From the NCBI RefSeq assembly GCF_963665355.1, contig NZ_OY762229.1, positions 2,232,001-2,296,000 on the forward strand: a stretch of 64,000 nucleotides of DNA, given 5' to 3'. The notes beneath the pieces are model-generated. The model was not told the DNA's origin, did not search any database, and was given only the letters and a program-made list of their open reading frames with translations. This stretch comes from an uncultured Desulfobacter sp. GTDB lineage: Bacteria; Desulfobacterota; Desulfobacteria; Desulfobacterales; Desulfobacteraceae. Within the stretch, counting starts at the first letter, position 1. Each line of letters begins with the position of its first letter. The translations under genes were made by a program, and so were the position numbers. Shown here piece after piece: positions 42,540 through 53,398 of the stretch.

Positions 42540-44446
42540 ATGGTCCTGTAAAAAGTCAGAGCCCAAATCAAGCTCCTGTTTTTGAGTTTGAACACTATTT
42601 TGATCATATGATCAAAACTTGTTAAAAAACAATTTTTATAAGCCAAATTGCTCTTTGACATTCCAAAAAGCAGTGTATTACACCCCGAAAGGGCTCCCCT
42701 ATGCCTCCTTTATGCATAGCTAAGCGCCTTCTGGACAATAGTTGCCCTGAAGAGGTTGATTCCTGCTGCTTTTAAGGTTGCCGCGAACCTTACTGCTTGG
42801 AGACCTCGATATTTTAATCGTTTCACCCCGGTTCGTCGATCATATTCGGACATTGTTGCTTCGACTCCGGCTCGCCACCGATATCTATCTTTGAACTCAT
42901 CTGTCTGTTCATAAGCTCTTCTTCGGGCGATCCTTGCAGCCTTAGCGGTATATCGACTGTACGCGTACTTTTTCCCCTGTTTTACCGGGCAATCTTCCAG
43001 TTGAGGGCAGCCCATGCAGGTATCAAGGGGAAAACCTTGGGTAATCCGTTCCTTCTTTTTCTTTTTAAAAACCGGGGCATGCCCTTGCGGACATGTTATG
43101 ATCTGCCCATCTGCCGCAAGGTTGAAATCAGTAAGGCTGAGCTTTTCCTTTTTGGTCGTTCCCATGGTGGGCGAAACAAGATTAATTCCATCTGACTGGG
43201 CAATCTGGTGATTCTCATCGCTTCCATAAAGAGAGTCCGCCTGGAGTTCTTTGGGAGAAAGGTTTCTCTGCTTGGCGGCATCAATTGCAGGGATAAGAGC
43301 ATTGGCATCACTTGCCGAGGCAGGTTCCACCTCAACATGAGTGATAAGATTCAAGGTTCCGGCCTTCTCATCTTCATCCTCTGTTTCTGTAAAGGTTTCC
43401 ATCACCTGAACCTGGTAACCTTGTCCCTTATGTCCGCTGTAGGTCGCATCAGGGTCTGAAGGATTTTGAAGTGAGTCTGAAGGAATCTCTTTTGGAGCTT
43501 TAAGCGCAACCTTCTGGCCACTTTCAGGATCAACTTCCAGATTGCACTGCTCTTTCAAAACCCTTTCAAGCAGCTTGTAGCTGTACATGGATGAAACATC
43601 AGAGTCGCTTTTAAATTCCTGGATCAGATGGTAAAGATCCTTGCTGACACTTGCAAGAGTTTTAGCTGAATCAGAGGGTTTTACCATGGAAAAGCAGGAC
43701 AATGCCTTTTCCGAAATATACTTCCCGATAATATCGGTGCTGATACCGGAAAAATGGTCAGGGTGCTTGCGTTTCAGGTTAACCAGAAATTTATTGATAC
43801 TCGCTGCAAAGATACTGATTCTTCCCAGCCGTCGCATATTTGACTTAACATGGACCGAATCGATTCTTTGGTTGTCAGAATTGACTTCAAACACTGCTGC
43901 AAGTTTGTCTGTAATAGCATTGAAGAGGGCTTTGTCCAGTTTCTTTTCGATCATGAGTTGACGGAAGGTCCACAGGGTTTTCAAACATAGATATTTGGCG
44001 GCATCCGATTCTTCCGTTAAATTCAAGGCATAGTGCCATTGAATATTGAATGCCAGTTGCGATACGGTTTCTTCGTCAGTAAGATCATGAGCTTGCTGGA
44101 GCAGCAAAACACCGAGCATGGTGAAGAGTTCCTTTGTAGGACGTCCTGCTTCTCTTGAGAAATAGGGTTTGATCAGATTGACCGGTAATGAGCGGAGGAT
44201 TTCTTTTTGAAAAAGCCCTGCCCAGGAGTCATCGAGCAATTTCCTGCGCTTCGGGCTTAAAAAGTCCCAAGGATCGAAAAGGTGGAGCTGATTGTGGTCA
44301 TTTGTTTTAATCATTTAGTCAACCATAAGTTATTGATAACATAGAGTATGTTATACAAAATAAATATTTTTAATACAAGCTAAAAATCGAATTTTAGCCA
44401 ATAATATTAACCTGTTAAATTGATTTTGGACTTTTTACGAGTCCAT
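42540..44446. mobile_element. complete insertion sequence, IS1182-like, 1907 bp
   Basis: The left end is ATGGTCCTGTAAAAAGTC. The right end, read inward, is ATGGACTCGTAAAAAGTC: 15 of 18 positions match. Flanking CACTATTG repeats define the borders exactly, and a single uninterrupted transposase gene fills the element. With perfect target copies and an intact transposase, insertion is recent and the element may still be active. Confidence 0.92.
42710..44314 (-). CDS. IS1182-family transposase
   Basis: 534 aa. N-terminal DUF772-like region (FSREAGRPTKELFTMLGVLL, LTDEETVSQLAFNIQWHYAL). The DDE core includes RIDSVHVKSNMRRLGRI and LQADSLYGSDENHQI. Then a Cys-rich zinc patch (CPQGH, CMGCPQLEDCPVKQG) and the terminal YRWRAGVEATMSEYDRRTG with RAGVEATMSE carrying the last acidic residue. 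Full length and no stops, so probably functional. It lies antisense to the host kinase gene. Confidence 0.92.
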   Translation of the reverse strand: MIKTNDHNQLHLFDPWDFLSPKRRKLLDDSWAGLFQKEILRSLPVNLIKPYFSREAGRPTKELFTMLGVLLLQQAHDLTDEETVSQLAFNIQWHYALNLTEESDAAKYLCLKTLWTFRQLMIEKKLDKALFNAITDKLAAVFEVNSDNQRIDSVHVKSNMRRLGRISIFAASINKFLVNLKRKHPDHFSGISTDIIGKYISEKALSCFSMVKPSDSAKTLASVSKDLYHLIQEFKSDSDVSSMYSYKLLERVLKEQCNLEVDPESGQKVALKAPKEIPSDSLQNPSDPDATYSGHKGQGYQVQVMETFTETEDEDEKAGTLNLITHVEVEPASASDANALIPAIDAAKQRNLSPKELQADSLYGSDENHQIAQSDGINLVSPTMGTTKKEKLSLTDFNLAADGQIITCPQGHAPVFKKKKKERITQGFPLDTCMGCPQLEDCPVKQGKKYAYSRYTAKAARIARRRAYEQTDEFKDRYRWRAGVEATMSEYDRRTGVKRLKYRGLQAVRFAATLKAAGINLFRATIVQKALSYA

Positions 44447-44454
44447 CACTATTG
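44447..44454. repeat. 8-bp target duplication, right copy
   Basis: CACTATTG, matching 42532-42539. Confidence 0.93.
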
Positions 44455-47400
44455 GATGAGCAGAAAAAAACCATGGCAAATTTTTTCCTGTTTAAGGGGC
44501 TTGGTGAAGTTGATGCCATGTCTGAAAGGGCAAACAAAAACCTGATACGTATATCTGCCTTTTTTACCATGGTTGTTATGGCTCTGGTCTTATTCCATTG
44601 GGGGGAAATGCGTACCCACCTGTCTTATCTGAAAGAGATTTTGGAAAAACATTTCCGGGTTATTCAGACGGCCATGGATGGATTCTGCCGCGTGGATGAA
44701 ACCGGAAAAATTCTTGAGGTGAACCACTCACTATGCAACATGACAGGCTATGAGGCCCGGGAACTGGCATCCATGAATATTGCAAATCTGGATGCAAAGA
44801 TGACGGCTGATGAAATCAAAGAATTGATGGAGGCAATTGTTCAAAAAGGCCATGGCCGTTTTGAAAGCGTCCAGCGTCGGAAAGACGGAACTGTTTTTGA
44901 TATTGAAGTCAGTGTGCAGATCTATCAGGAGGCTGAAAAAATTGAGTTCATTGCCTTTAGCAGGGATATTACAGAACGAAAGCTTTCTGAAAAAAAGCTC
45001 AAGGAAAGCGAAACCTTTAAAAACGCATTGCTTGAGGCCATTCCCATACCTGTCTTTTACAAGGACCATCATGGCAGGTATCTTGGTTTTAATAAGGCAT
45101 ATGAACAGTTTTACGGCAAGAGAAAAGAGCAGATGGTCGGTAAGTCCGTATTTGACCTCAACCCGCCGGAGCTTGCCGAAATTTACCATGCAAAAGATAA
45201 TGAACTGCTTTGTAACGGCGGAACTCAGGTTTATGAGACCCAGGTTCGGGATGCCCATGGGGATATCCGGGATGTCATTTTTTACAAAGCAATTTTTACC
45301 ACCGATACAGGGCAGATCGGTGGCTTGATTGGTGCCATTCAGGATATTTCTGAACGCAAAAAAGCTGAAGAAAAATTGCGTGAGAGCGAAGCCAAATTCC
45401 GCACCCTTTTTGATGTTGCGGCCATTCCACTGTGCCTGGTGAACAGTGCGGGTGACATCAAGTTTATTAACAAGAAGTTCAGACAGGTTTTCGGATACAC
45501 CCGAAACGATATCCCTTCTATTGAACAGTGGTGGCATCTGGCCTACCCTGATCCTGATTATCGCAGATGGGTGATGGAAACATGGGACCAGGCTGTGAAA
45601 AACTCCCAGGAAGGTCGTTTTGAAATCGAACCCATTGAATACCGGGTAACATGTAAAAACCAAGATGTCAGACAGGTGATTATCTCCGGGAATACGATTA
45701 AAGATGGTTTCCTGGCCACCTTTATCGATATCACCCAGATTAAGGATGCCGAGGAGGCCCTTGTCAATTCCATCTCCCTGCTGGACGCGGCATTGGAATC
45801 CACCGCGGACGGGATACTGGTCGTCAGCTGTGACGGGACAAAAATCACAAGGTTCAACCATAAATTTGCAGATCTGTGGCAGGTACCGGAAGACATTTTG
45901 TCGTCAGGTGATAACAGCCTTCTGCTTGCATATGTGGGCAGCAGAGTAAAAGATACCGGCGCATTCATTGAAAAAGCAAAAGAGATGTATCATCAGCCTG
46001 AAAAGGAGGGCTTTGATCTTCTGGCGCTGAAAGATGGTAGAATTCTTGAACGTTATTCGATCCCCCAGCGCATTGGGGATAGGATCGTAGGGCGGGTCTG
46101 GAGTATTCGGGATATCACGGACCGTTTCTATGCCGAAGTCGAATTGAAAAAGCTTTCCAGGGCCATAGATGCCAGTCCGGCCTCGGTGGTGATCACGGAT
46201 TGCGACGGCAACATTGAGTACATCAATCCCAAGTTCACCGAAGTCAGCGGCTATACAATGGATGACGTGCGGGGGCAGAACTCCCGGACATTAAGTTCCG
46301 GCCGGCATGCGCCGGAATTTTTCAAAGAATTATGGAATACCATTACAGCCGGACGCCAGTGGCAGGGTGAATTCCAAAATAGGAATAAAGACGGGCAGAT
46401 CTATTGGGAATTGGCATCAATTTCACCGGTTATGAACCCCCATGGCAAGATTACCCATTATGTGGCGGTCAAAGAAGAGATCACAGATCGTAAAAAACAG
46501 GAAGATGCGCTGTGGCGGCGTCAGCGGAATGCTGCATTGGAGGCTGATATCGGCTTGTTTTTGACGCGCCGGATTAAATTGTCCAATGCTTTACAGCATT
46601 GCACCCAGTCCCTTGTGCGGCATCTGGATGTTGCGTTTGCCCGGGTCTGGATACTCAATCCCGATGCACAGGTGCTTGAGCTTTACGCAAGTTCCGGAAT
46701 GTACACCCATCTTGACGGTAAACACAGCCGCGTTCCTGTGGGGTCTTACAAAATCGGTCAGATCGCTTCTGAAAAAAAACCGCATTTTTCCAACCAGGTC
46801 ATCGGCGATCCCTGGATACATGACCAGGAGTGGGCCCGGCGTGAAGGGATGGTTGCCTTTGCCGGCTACCCGCTCATCGCAGAAGGTCAGCCCATCGGTG
46901 TGCTGGGGCTGTTTTCACGCAGTCCTCTTGACCCGGAAACCCTTGATACCTTGGGAAATCTGTCCAGGGTATTGGCATTGTTTATCATGCGTCAGGATGC
47001 AGAAAAAGACCTGCTGGAAAGTGAAGTTAAATTTCGCTCACTGTATGAGGCCACCGGGGATGCCGTTATACTGATGGATCAAAATCGGTTTATCGATTGT
47101 AATCCGGCTGCGCTGAAAATGTTTGGCTGCAATTCGTTGGCAGATTGCCTTCAGCTGAATATAGTTGTCCTGTCTCCGCAATGTCAGCCCGACGGACACA
47201 ATTCCCTTGAACGAATCAATGAATTGACAGTCACTGCTTTTAAAGAGAAAAGCTGTCGATTCGAATGGTTGTTTAAAAGACGGGACGGAGTAACCTTTCC
47301 GGCCGATATTCTCCTAAATCGGATTGAGCTTCACGGTCAGCCGGTCCTTGAAGCGGTCGTTCGTGACATCACCCGCCAGAAACAGGTGGAGCTCCAGCTG

Positions 47401-49209
47401 TTATCTGCCAAGGAGGCCGCTGAAACAGCCGTTCGTGTCAAGAGCAATTTTCTGGCCAACATGTCCCATGAAATACGGACCCCCTTAAACTTAATACTCG
47501 GATTTCTGGAACTGGTCCTGGAAGAGCCCTTGATGAAACAGCAGCAGAGGGCACATCTCACTACCGCACGAAAGGCAGGGGTCAGCCTTCTGGAAGTGAT
47601 CAATGATATCCTGGATATCAGCAAGCTGGAAAATGGGCTTTTGACCATTGAACAACATCCTCTGCGTATTTCCCGTCTTATGCATGATGTGCAGTCGGCA
47701 CTGAATATAGCTGCAAAAGAAAAAGGATTATATCTTGAGCTGGATATCCATCCGGCGGTTGCAGGTGTCTTTCTCGGCGATCCTTTGAGATTGAAGCAGA
47801 TCCTGATGAATTTAGCGGGAAATGCCGTTAAATTCACCGGAAAAGGCGGGGTGATCCTGCGGGTCATGCCCGCAGAGTCGGAATACAAGCTGCACTTCGA
47901 GGTGGAAGACACCGGTATCGGGATACCGGCTGACCGGTTACGCCGGATTTTTGATCCGTTCACCCAGGCCGATGCATCCACAACCCGCCGATACGGCGGC
48001 ACAGGCCTTGGCACCACAATTGCCCGTGAACTGGTGGAACTGATGGGCGGAGATATTTGGGCCCAAAGCCGGGAGGGCAAAGGGAGCACATTTCATTTTA
48101 CAGTCCAACTGCGCCCCACCGATCAAGTCCCGGATGATGATTCGTCCGATGTCCTGCCAACCCCTGTTTGGGCCGGCACACGAAAGGGCTTCAGGATATT
48201 GCTGGTTGAAGATGTCCAGGCCAACGTCAATCTGGCCAGAATACGCCTGGAACAAAAGGCCCATGAGGTGACTGTGGCCTGGAACGGGAGGGATGCGGTT
48301 GATTTTGTTCAGAGCGCGGACTTTGATATTATCCTTATGGATATTCAAATGCCGGTAATGGGAGGTGTTGAAGCTGCCAGGCGCATTCGAAGGCTTGAAA
48401 ATAGCACCAAAAGACGTGTGCCGATTATTGCCATGACAGCCGCAGTCATGCAGGAGGAGGCACGAAAATACCTGGAAGCGGGAATGGATGCGGTTGTGGC
48501 CAAGCCGATTAATTTCAGCAAACTTTTTAAAACCATCGAAAGCTTGGTTCCGGAGGGTGTGGGAACGCGTATTGAAAGTCCTGGGCCGGCAGGTTCTGCA
48601 GCGTTGGAATCAAAATTGCCTTTCCTTGATGGTATTGACGTTGACCAAGCGATTCAGCGTTGGAAGAACCGGGAAAATTTTGTCAGTGGTTTGCGGTTGT
48701 TTCTGCTTGATTACAGTACTGCAGATGTGCAATTAAAACGTTATATAAATGAAAGAGATCTGGATAGCGCATATCGCATGGCACATAAACTCAGGGGTGT
48801 GGCAGGGAACCTGTCTTTGAGCGAAGTAACGGATACCATTACAGTCGTTGATTCGGCGCTCAGCAAAGAACAAGTTGATAAGGCTCAAGCCGCTCTTTTG
48901 CCTTTTTCCCAGGCGCTGGCAAAAACTGTTGCGTCAATTCGACAGCTGGCGGTGATTAAGGAACAGGAAGAGGCGCCAGAGAGAGAAATGGATGCAGGGC
49001 GCGTGGCAAAGGTTTTTGCTGATCTGATGGCGGCTTTTGATCTGTGCAAACCAAGCATTGTTGAGCCGTATTTGGTTGAACTTGAAACATATTTCTCAAA
49101 AGAGGCACTTTCTCCCATTGTGGATCGCTTGAAGACATTTGATTTTGACGGAGCCAAACAGGAAACGGCCCGTTTTGCACAGATTTTGAAAACGAAGCTG
49201 GAGAGGTAA
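44452..49209 (+). pseudogene. 3' part of giant hybrid kinase: TM, six PAS, GAF, HisKA, HATPase, REC, HPt
   Basis: 1585 codons that continue the interrupted gene at 41733. A membrane helix (about 28-48) is followed by PAS domains at about 60-180, 190-305, 318-435, 440-560 and 565-690, a GAF domain (about 700-850) and a sixth PAS (865-985). HisKA has NMSHEIRTP with His1006; HATPase has NLAGNAVKFT, VEDTGIGIP and GTGLGTTIA. The receiver has Asp1297 in ILMDIQMP, and the HPt has His1445 in AHKLRGVAGN. All phosphorelay residues are intact, so this part could work without its sensor if translated from an internal start such as ATG 44473. The HD-GYP regulator starts one base after its stop. Confidence 0.88.
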
Positions 49210-49210
49210 A

Positions 49211-50293
49211 ATGGCAAAATGGAAACCCGAAGTTCTAGTTGTGGATGACGAGCCCGGCAACCTGGAATTATTAAGACAAATTTTGCAGGATAAGTATGAG
49301 ATGTCTTTTGCCACAGACGGACAAAAAGCCTTGACCGTGGCACAAAAAGCCAAACCAGATATTGTTTTATTGGATGTTATGATGCCTGAAATGGATGGCT
49401 TAGAAGTTTGCCGGCGGTTAAAAAACAACCCTGTGACGGCTAAAATTCCTGTTATCTTTGTGACGGCCATGGGGGATGTGGATAATGAAGAAAAAGGGTT
49501 TGAAGCCGGGGGCGTCGACTATATTACCAAACCGGTATCTGCCCCCATTGTCCATGCCAGGATACGTTTGCATCTTGAACTATATAATCAGAATCGTGTG
49601 CTTGAAGAAAGGGTGGAGCAGCGAACAAGACAACTGCGACACGCTTATGAAACCATAAAAAATTTATCCCTGGATACCATTTACCGACTCGCCAGAGCTG
49701 CCGAATTCAAAGACGAAGATACCGGGGCGCATATCCTTCGTATGAGCAATTACTCTGCTGCCGTGGCCAGAAAGATGGGATTTGAAGAAAAGACCGTGGA
49801 ATCCATTTTATATGCCGCGCCACTGCATGATATCGGGAAAATCGGAACACCGGACAGAATCTTGCTCAAACCCGGCAAACTTGATGCTGCCGAGTGGGAA
49901 ATTATGAAGCAGCATACAATCAATGGGGGCATCATACTGGAGGGGTCTGAAAAGGGATTTATCAAATTAGGAGAGATAATCGCTTTAACCCATCATGAAA
50001 GATGGGACGGAACCGGATATCCGAAAGGTCTGAAGGGAAATGCGATTCCCAAGATCGCGCGCATAATAGCTATTGCTGACGTATTTGATGCCCTGACAAC
50101 CAAACGGCCCTATAAGGAGGCCTTTCCCATAGAGAAATCTTTTGCAATTATTAAAGAAGGTCGTGGAAGCCAGTTTGATCCGGCTGTGGTGGATGCTTTT
50201 TTTGCGGTTAAAAATGATGTTCTGGCCATCAAAGAAAAATATAAAGACGAAAATCAAAGTTTACTTTATAAAATTACAAGTACGTCTGCCTAA
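49211..50293 (+). CDS. REC-HD-GYP cyclic-di-GMP phosphodiesterase (RpfG-like)
   Basis: 360 aa. An N-terminal receiver (VLVVDDEPGN, acceptor Asp55 in VLLDVMMPEMDG, Lys of YITKPV) is joined by a coiled coil to an HD-GYP domain: HTGAHI-like DEDTGAHILR, HD at 206-207 (LHDIGKIGTPD), HHERWDGTGYPKGL with GYP at 269-271, and the DVFDALTTKRPYK motif. It should hydrolyse c-di-GMP when phosphorylated. The gene begins one base after the giant kinase stop, whose HPt is the probable phosphodonor. It is the functional opposite of the cyclase at 25555-26877. Confidence 0.93.
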   Translation: MAKWKPEVLVVDDEPGNLELLRQILQDKYEMSFATDGQKALTVAQKAKPDIVLLDVMMPEMDGLEVCRRLKNNPVTAKIPVIFVTAMGDVDNEEKGFEAGGVDYITKPVSAPIVHARIRLHLELYNQNRVLEERVEQRTRQLRHAYETIKNLSLDTIYRLARAAEFKDEDTGAHILRMSNYSAAVARKMGFEEKTVESILYAAPLHDIGKIGTPDRILLKPGKLDAAEWEIMKQHTINGGIILEGSEKGFIKLGEIIALTHHERWDGTGYPKGLKGNAIPKIARIIAIADVFDALTTKRPYKEAFPIEKSFAIIKEGRGSQFDPAVVDAFFAVKNDVLAIKEKYKDENQSLLYKITSTSA

Positions 50294-50297
50294 CCGG

Positions 50298-50656
50298 CTA
50301 TAAATCCTTTTCAACGGTGCCTTTGCGGTTGGGATCTCTCACCCGGGCCGGATCTGCCACCTGGGCTTCTTCTCCCGGTAAAAAATCAAGCCGGTCGAAC
50401 TGTTTGGGGGCTTTGTGTTTAACCTGCGGACAAATCGCTTTACGCTGTTGTATTTATAGTTAAAACTGAACTGTTCCGCCAGGTCCTGGTAGATGGGCAC
50501 TGGGCTCGTATCATTCTGCGTAGCAGAAAATCCACAAGATATCGTGGGTTTTCAATTTTAAAAAGCACAACTTATGGTGTTCTGGAATAGTACGAGCCCA
50601 GTACCCATAACGCCGGCAAGAGAGGAAAGGCATTGCTCCATTCTCTTATCGAACTC
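50298..50656 (-). pseudogene. IS21-type istA transposase remnant, split by element A
   Basis: On the minus strand, EFDKRMEQCLSSLAGV stops at element A. Beyond the element, IYQDLAEQFSF, KYNSVKRFVRRL follow, then (after a one-base frame change) HKAPKQFDRLDFLPGEEAQV and DPNRKGTVEKDL. Together they match the region of IstA just before the DDE core. Removing the element with one AT copy restores GTT-ATC-TAC (Val-Ile-Tyr) in frame. The rest of istA and istB are absent. Confidence 0.7.
50493..50606. mobile_element. MITE-like element A, copy 2
   Basis: Identical over all 114 bases to 13635-13748. The 112-bp core is 50495-50606, and AT lies on both sides (50493-50494 and 50607-50608), a 2-bp target duplication within istA. 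Terminal inverted repeats as in copy 1. No open frame of its own; it needs a transposase in trans. Confidence 0.88.
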
Positions 50657-50735
50657 TTAGTTAAATAAGACCTTGAAACGTAACATGAACCAAACTGAAA
50701 AACTTGTTCATCTGCCTGGTTTAAACACTGAGAGT

Positions 50736-50804
50736 GCAGGCATCCCCGCAGCCACCAGGGGGTGGATGTGGTGTAGTGGCCGATGACCGCGGGAAGATGC
50801 CTGC
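50736..50804 (-). ncRNA. stem-loop downstream of ftsZ, possible structured RNA or terminator
   Basis: GCAGGCATC plus CCCGC at 50736-50749 pairs with GCGGG plus GATGCCTGC at 50789-50804, 14 bp with only an AA bulge. Inside, GCCAC and GTGGC can pair again. It lies 22 bases past the ftsZ stop on the minus strand. No T run follows, so it may be an mRNA 3' stabiliser or an independent structured RNA rather than a simple terminator. Confidence 0.4.
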
Positions 50805-50825
50805 CGATTGCGATATGGAAATAAA

Positions 50826-52151
50826 CTAATCTGCTTTGCGTCTTAAGAACGTGGGAATTTCCAAATCGTCATTATCAAAACTCTCAAAGTTCATGCCGTA
50901 GTCCTGGGATGGTTTGTCTTCTCCCACCACTCTTTTGTGGCGGACAACGCGCACGGGTTCATCCCAGCTGGCTATATCCTCCTCCGTGGCATCCCTCAGA
51001 GTACCCCTGGCAATGGGTTCCGGGCGGCCTGTGGACATGGTCTGCCCGCCCTGTCCATAGAACTGGGCCGGGTATGCACCGTAAGCGCCGTATGTGCCGT
51101 TGGCCGCCGGCATTTGCTGGGGCTGCTGGGCCTGCTGGGCATAAGGCTGGGCTGTATGGGGGGCAAAACGGCTCATGTTTTCAGAAAGCGGCTGCTCCAT
51201 GCCGATACCTGTGGCAATAACGGTGATGCGGATTTCATCGCCAAGGGATTCATCAAAGGTCTGGCCCCAGATGATTTCAGCCTCGTCACCAACTTCCTGG
51301 TAGATGCGGTCACAGGCTTCGGTCATTTCGTCAAGGGTCAGATCAGAACTTGAGGTGATATTCATCAGTACACCCTTGGCACCGGACACGGAGATATCTT
51401 CGAGCAGCGGATGGGAAATGGCCCGCTCCGCCGCTTCCGTGGCCCGGTTTTCCCCGGAGGCAATACCAATGCCCATTAATGCCTTGCCTGCTTTCTGCAT
51501 GGTGGTTTTCACATCGGCAAAGTCCAGGTTGACGTGGCCGGGCATCATGATCAGGTCTGTGATGCCTTTAACGGAGTGGTGCAGAATTTCATCCGCTTTG
51601 ATGAACATGTCCTTCATGCGGGCACCTTTGCCTGCAATGCCGCGCAGCCGGTCATTGGGGATGGTGATGACGGTGTCGGTAATTTCCTGGAGTTTTTCCA
51701 AACCGTCCATGGCCGCCTTTTCCCGTTTTTTGCCCTCAAAGGAAAATGGTTTGGATGCCACTGCCACGGTGAGAATGCCCAGATCCTTGCAGATTTCTGC
51801 AATGACCGGCGCCGCCCCTGTGCCGGTACCACCGCCAAGCCCTGCAGTAATGAAGACCATGTGGCTGTCTGCCAGGGCTTCACGAAGTTCGTCCATACTT
51901 TCCAGGGCCGCATCCCTGCCCACATTGGGGTCTGCTCCGGCCCCGAGCCCTTCGGTGAGCTGGGTGCCCATCTGGATTTTCACTTCTGCCCTGGAGTGTT
52001 CCAATGCCTGGGCATCGGTATTGGCCACAATGAATTTAACGCCGCAAAGCTTGGCATCAATCATATTGTTGACCGCGTTACCGCCGGCTCCGCCGACACC
52101 AATGACCTTAATTTTAGCCGTATTGGTGTTTTCCACATAAGAGAAAGTCAT
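50826..52151 (-). CDS. ftsZ: cell division protein FtsZ
   Basis: 441 aa starting MTFSYVEN at ATG 52151; the upstream in-frame ATG (52163) lies within the GGAGGTGG that serves as ribosome binding site. VIGVGGAGGNAVN, the GTP-binding GLGGGTGTGAAPV and NDRL/NFDF-type NLDFADV segments are all present. A Gln/Ala/Pro/Tyr-rich linker (about 320-400) precedes the C-terminal peptide DDLEIPTFLRRKAD that binds FtsA/ZipA-like partners. It forms the Z ring. Last gene of the dcw cluster. Confidence 0.97.
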   Translation of the reverse strand: MTFSYVENTNTAKIKVIGVGGAGGNAVNNMIDAKLCGVKFIVANTDAQALEHSRAEVKIQMGTQLTEGLGAGADPNVGRDAALESMDELREALADSHMVFITAGLGGGTGTGAAPVIAEICKDLGILTVAVASKPFSFEGKKREKAAMDGLEKLQEITDTVITIPNDRLRGIAGKGARMKDMFIKADEILHHSVKGITDLIMMPGHVNLDFADVKTTMQKAGKALMGIGIASGENRATEAAERAISHPLLEDISVSGAKGVLMNITSSSDLTLDEMTEACDRIYQEVGDEAEIIWGQTFDESLGDEIRITVIATGIGMEQPLSENMSRFAPHTAQPYAQQAQQPQQMPAANGTYGAYGAYPAQFYGQGGQTMSTGRPEPIARGTLRDATEEDIASWDEPVRVVRHKRVVGEDKPSQDYGMNFESFDNDDLEIPTFLRRKAD

Positions 52152-52170
52152 ATCCACCTCCATTTTGGAT

Positions 52171-53397
52171 TTAAATAATATTTTTAAACCACTGTTTCAT
52201 TTTATTTAAAATCATCTGCAGCCCCTGGGAATCGGATTTGGCAACCTGCTTACAACTGCCTGTCTGTGAGCCGAAGATAACAAGTCCAACGCCTGTGGCG
52301 TATGCGGGGTTTTTAACAATATCTTTAAGTCCGCCGATACGGTTGGCTACACCGATACGAACAGGTACATTGAATACGGATTCGGCCATTTCCACAATAC
52401 CGTCCATGACCACGCTGCCGCCGGTAAGGATAAATCCTGCCGGAAAGCTGTTTTCAAGTCCGTTGGAAAACAGTTCCTTCTTCAGCAGGGTAAAAATTTC
52501 CTCCACCCGGGGTTCCAGGATTTCAGCGAGAATACCCTTGGCCAGACGTTTGGGGGCTCTGCCGCCCACCGCCGGCACTTCGATGACATCTGATGCCTTG
52601 ACGTGCTGGGGTATGCAGGTGCCGTGTATTTTCTTAATTTTTTCCGCTTCGGGCAAGGGGGTGCGAAGCCCTACGGAAATATCATTGGTCAGGTTATGAC
52701 CGCCCACGGTAAGTTCATATATGAACTTCAGGTTGTTGTCTTTGAACAGTGCCAGGTCTGTGGTTCCGCCGCCGATATCGGCCAGGATGCAGCCAAGTTC
52801 CTTTTCTTCATTGGTGAGGACGGCATAGCCCGAAGCCAGGGATTCAAGGGCAATGTCGCACACCTCTAGACCTGCCTTCTGACAGCACTTGACAATGTTT
52901 CGTGCAGCAGACACCGCGCCTGTAATGATGTGGATCTTGGCTTCCAAGCGCACGGCCGTCATGCCCACGGGATTCTGGATGGAGGTCATCTCATCCACGA
53001 TAAACTCCTGGGAAATAACATGCAGAATTTCTCTGTCCGGGGGGATGGCCACCGCCTTGGCCGCGTCAATGACCCGCTCCACATCCATTTGGGTAATTTC
53101 CCGGCCTTTGATGGCAATGATACCATGGCTGTTGAAACCTTGGATGTGATTGCCTGCAATCCCCACGTAAACCGAAGAAATATTGCAGTCTGCCATAAGT
53201 TCGGCTTCCTCCACAGCCTTTTTGATGGAATCCACCGTGGACTCTATGTTGACTACAGAGCCCTTGCGAAGTCCTGTGGACGGGTGCGTGCCCACGCCGA
53301 TGATGTTGATTTCACCATCCAGCATTTCACCCACGACTGCGCAGATTTTGGTGGTGCCGATGTCAAGTCCCACCAGTAGTTTTTCGTTCCCCTGCAA
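52171..53397 (-). CDS. ftsA: cell division protein FtsA
   Basis: 408 aa. LVGLDIGTTKICAVVGE is the actin-fold phosphate-1 loop; CILADIGGGTTDLALF is phosphate-2; PAGFILTGGSVVMDGI is the adenosine motif. The C-terminal amphipathic helix (LNKMKQWFKNII) anchors it to the membrane. It tethers FtsZ filaments. Start is directly after ftsQ (one base gap) and 19 bases separate its stop from ftsZ. Confidence 0.96.
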   Translation of the reverse strand: MQGNEKLLVGLDIGTTKICAVVGEMLDGEINIIGVGTHPSTGLRKGSVVNIESTVDSIKKAVEEAELMADCNISSVYVGIAGNHIQGFNSHGIIAIKGREITQMDVERVIDAAKAVAIPPDREILHVISQEFIVDEMTSIQNPVGMTAVRLEAKIHIITGAVSAARNIVKCCQKAGLEVCDIALESLASGYAVLTNEEKELGCILADIGGGTTDLALFKDNNLKFIYELTVGGHNLTNDISVGLRTPLPEAEKIKKIHGTCIPQHVKASDVIEVPAVGGRAPKRLAKGILAEILEPRVEEIFTLLKKELFSNGLENSFPAGFILTGGSVVMDGIVEMAESVFNVPVRIGVANRIGGLKDIVKNPAYATGVGLVIFGSQTGSCKQVAKSDSQGLQMILNKMKQWFKNII

Positions 53398-53398
53398 G

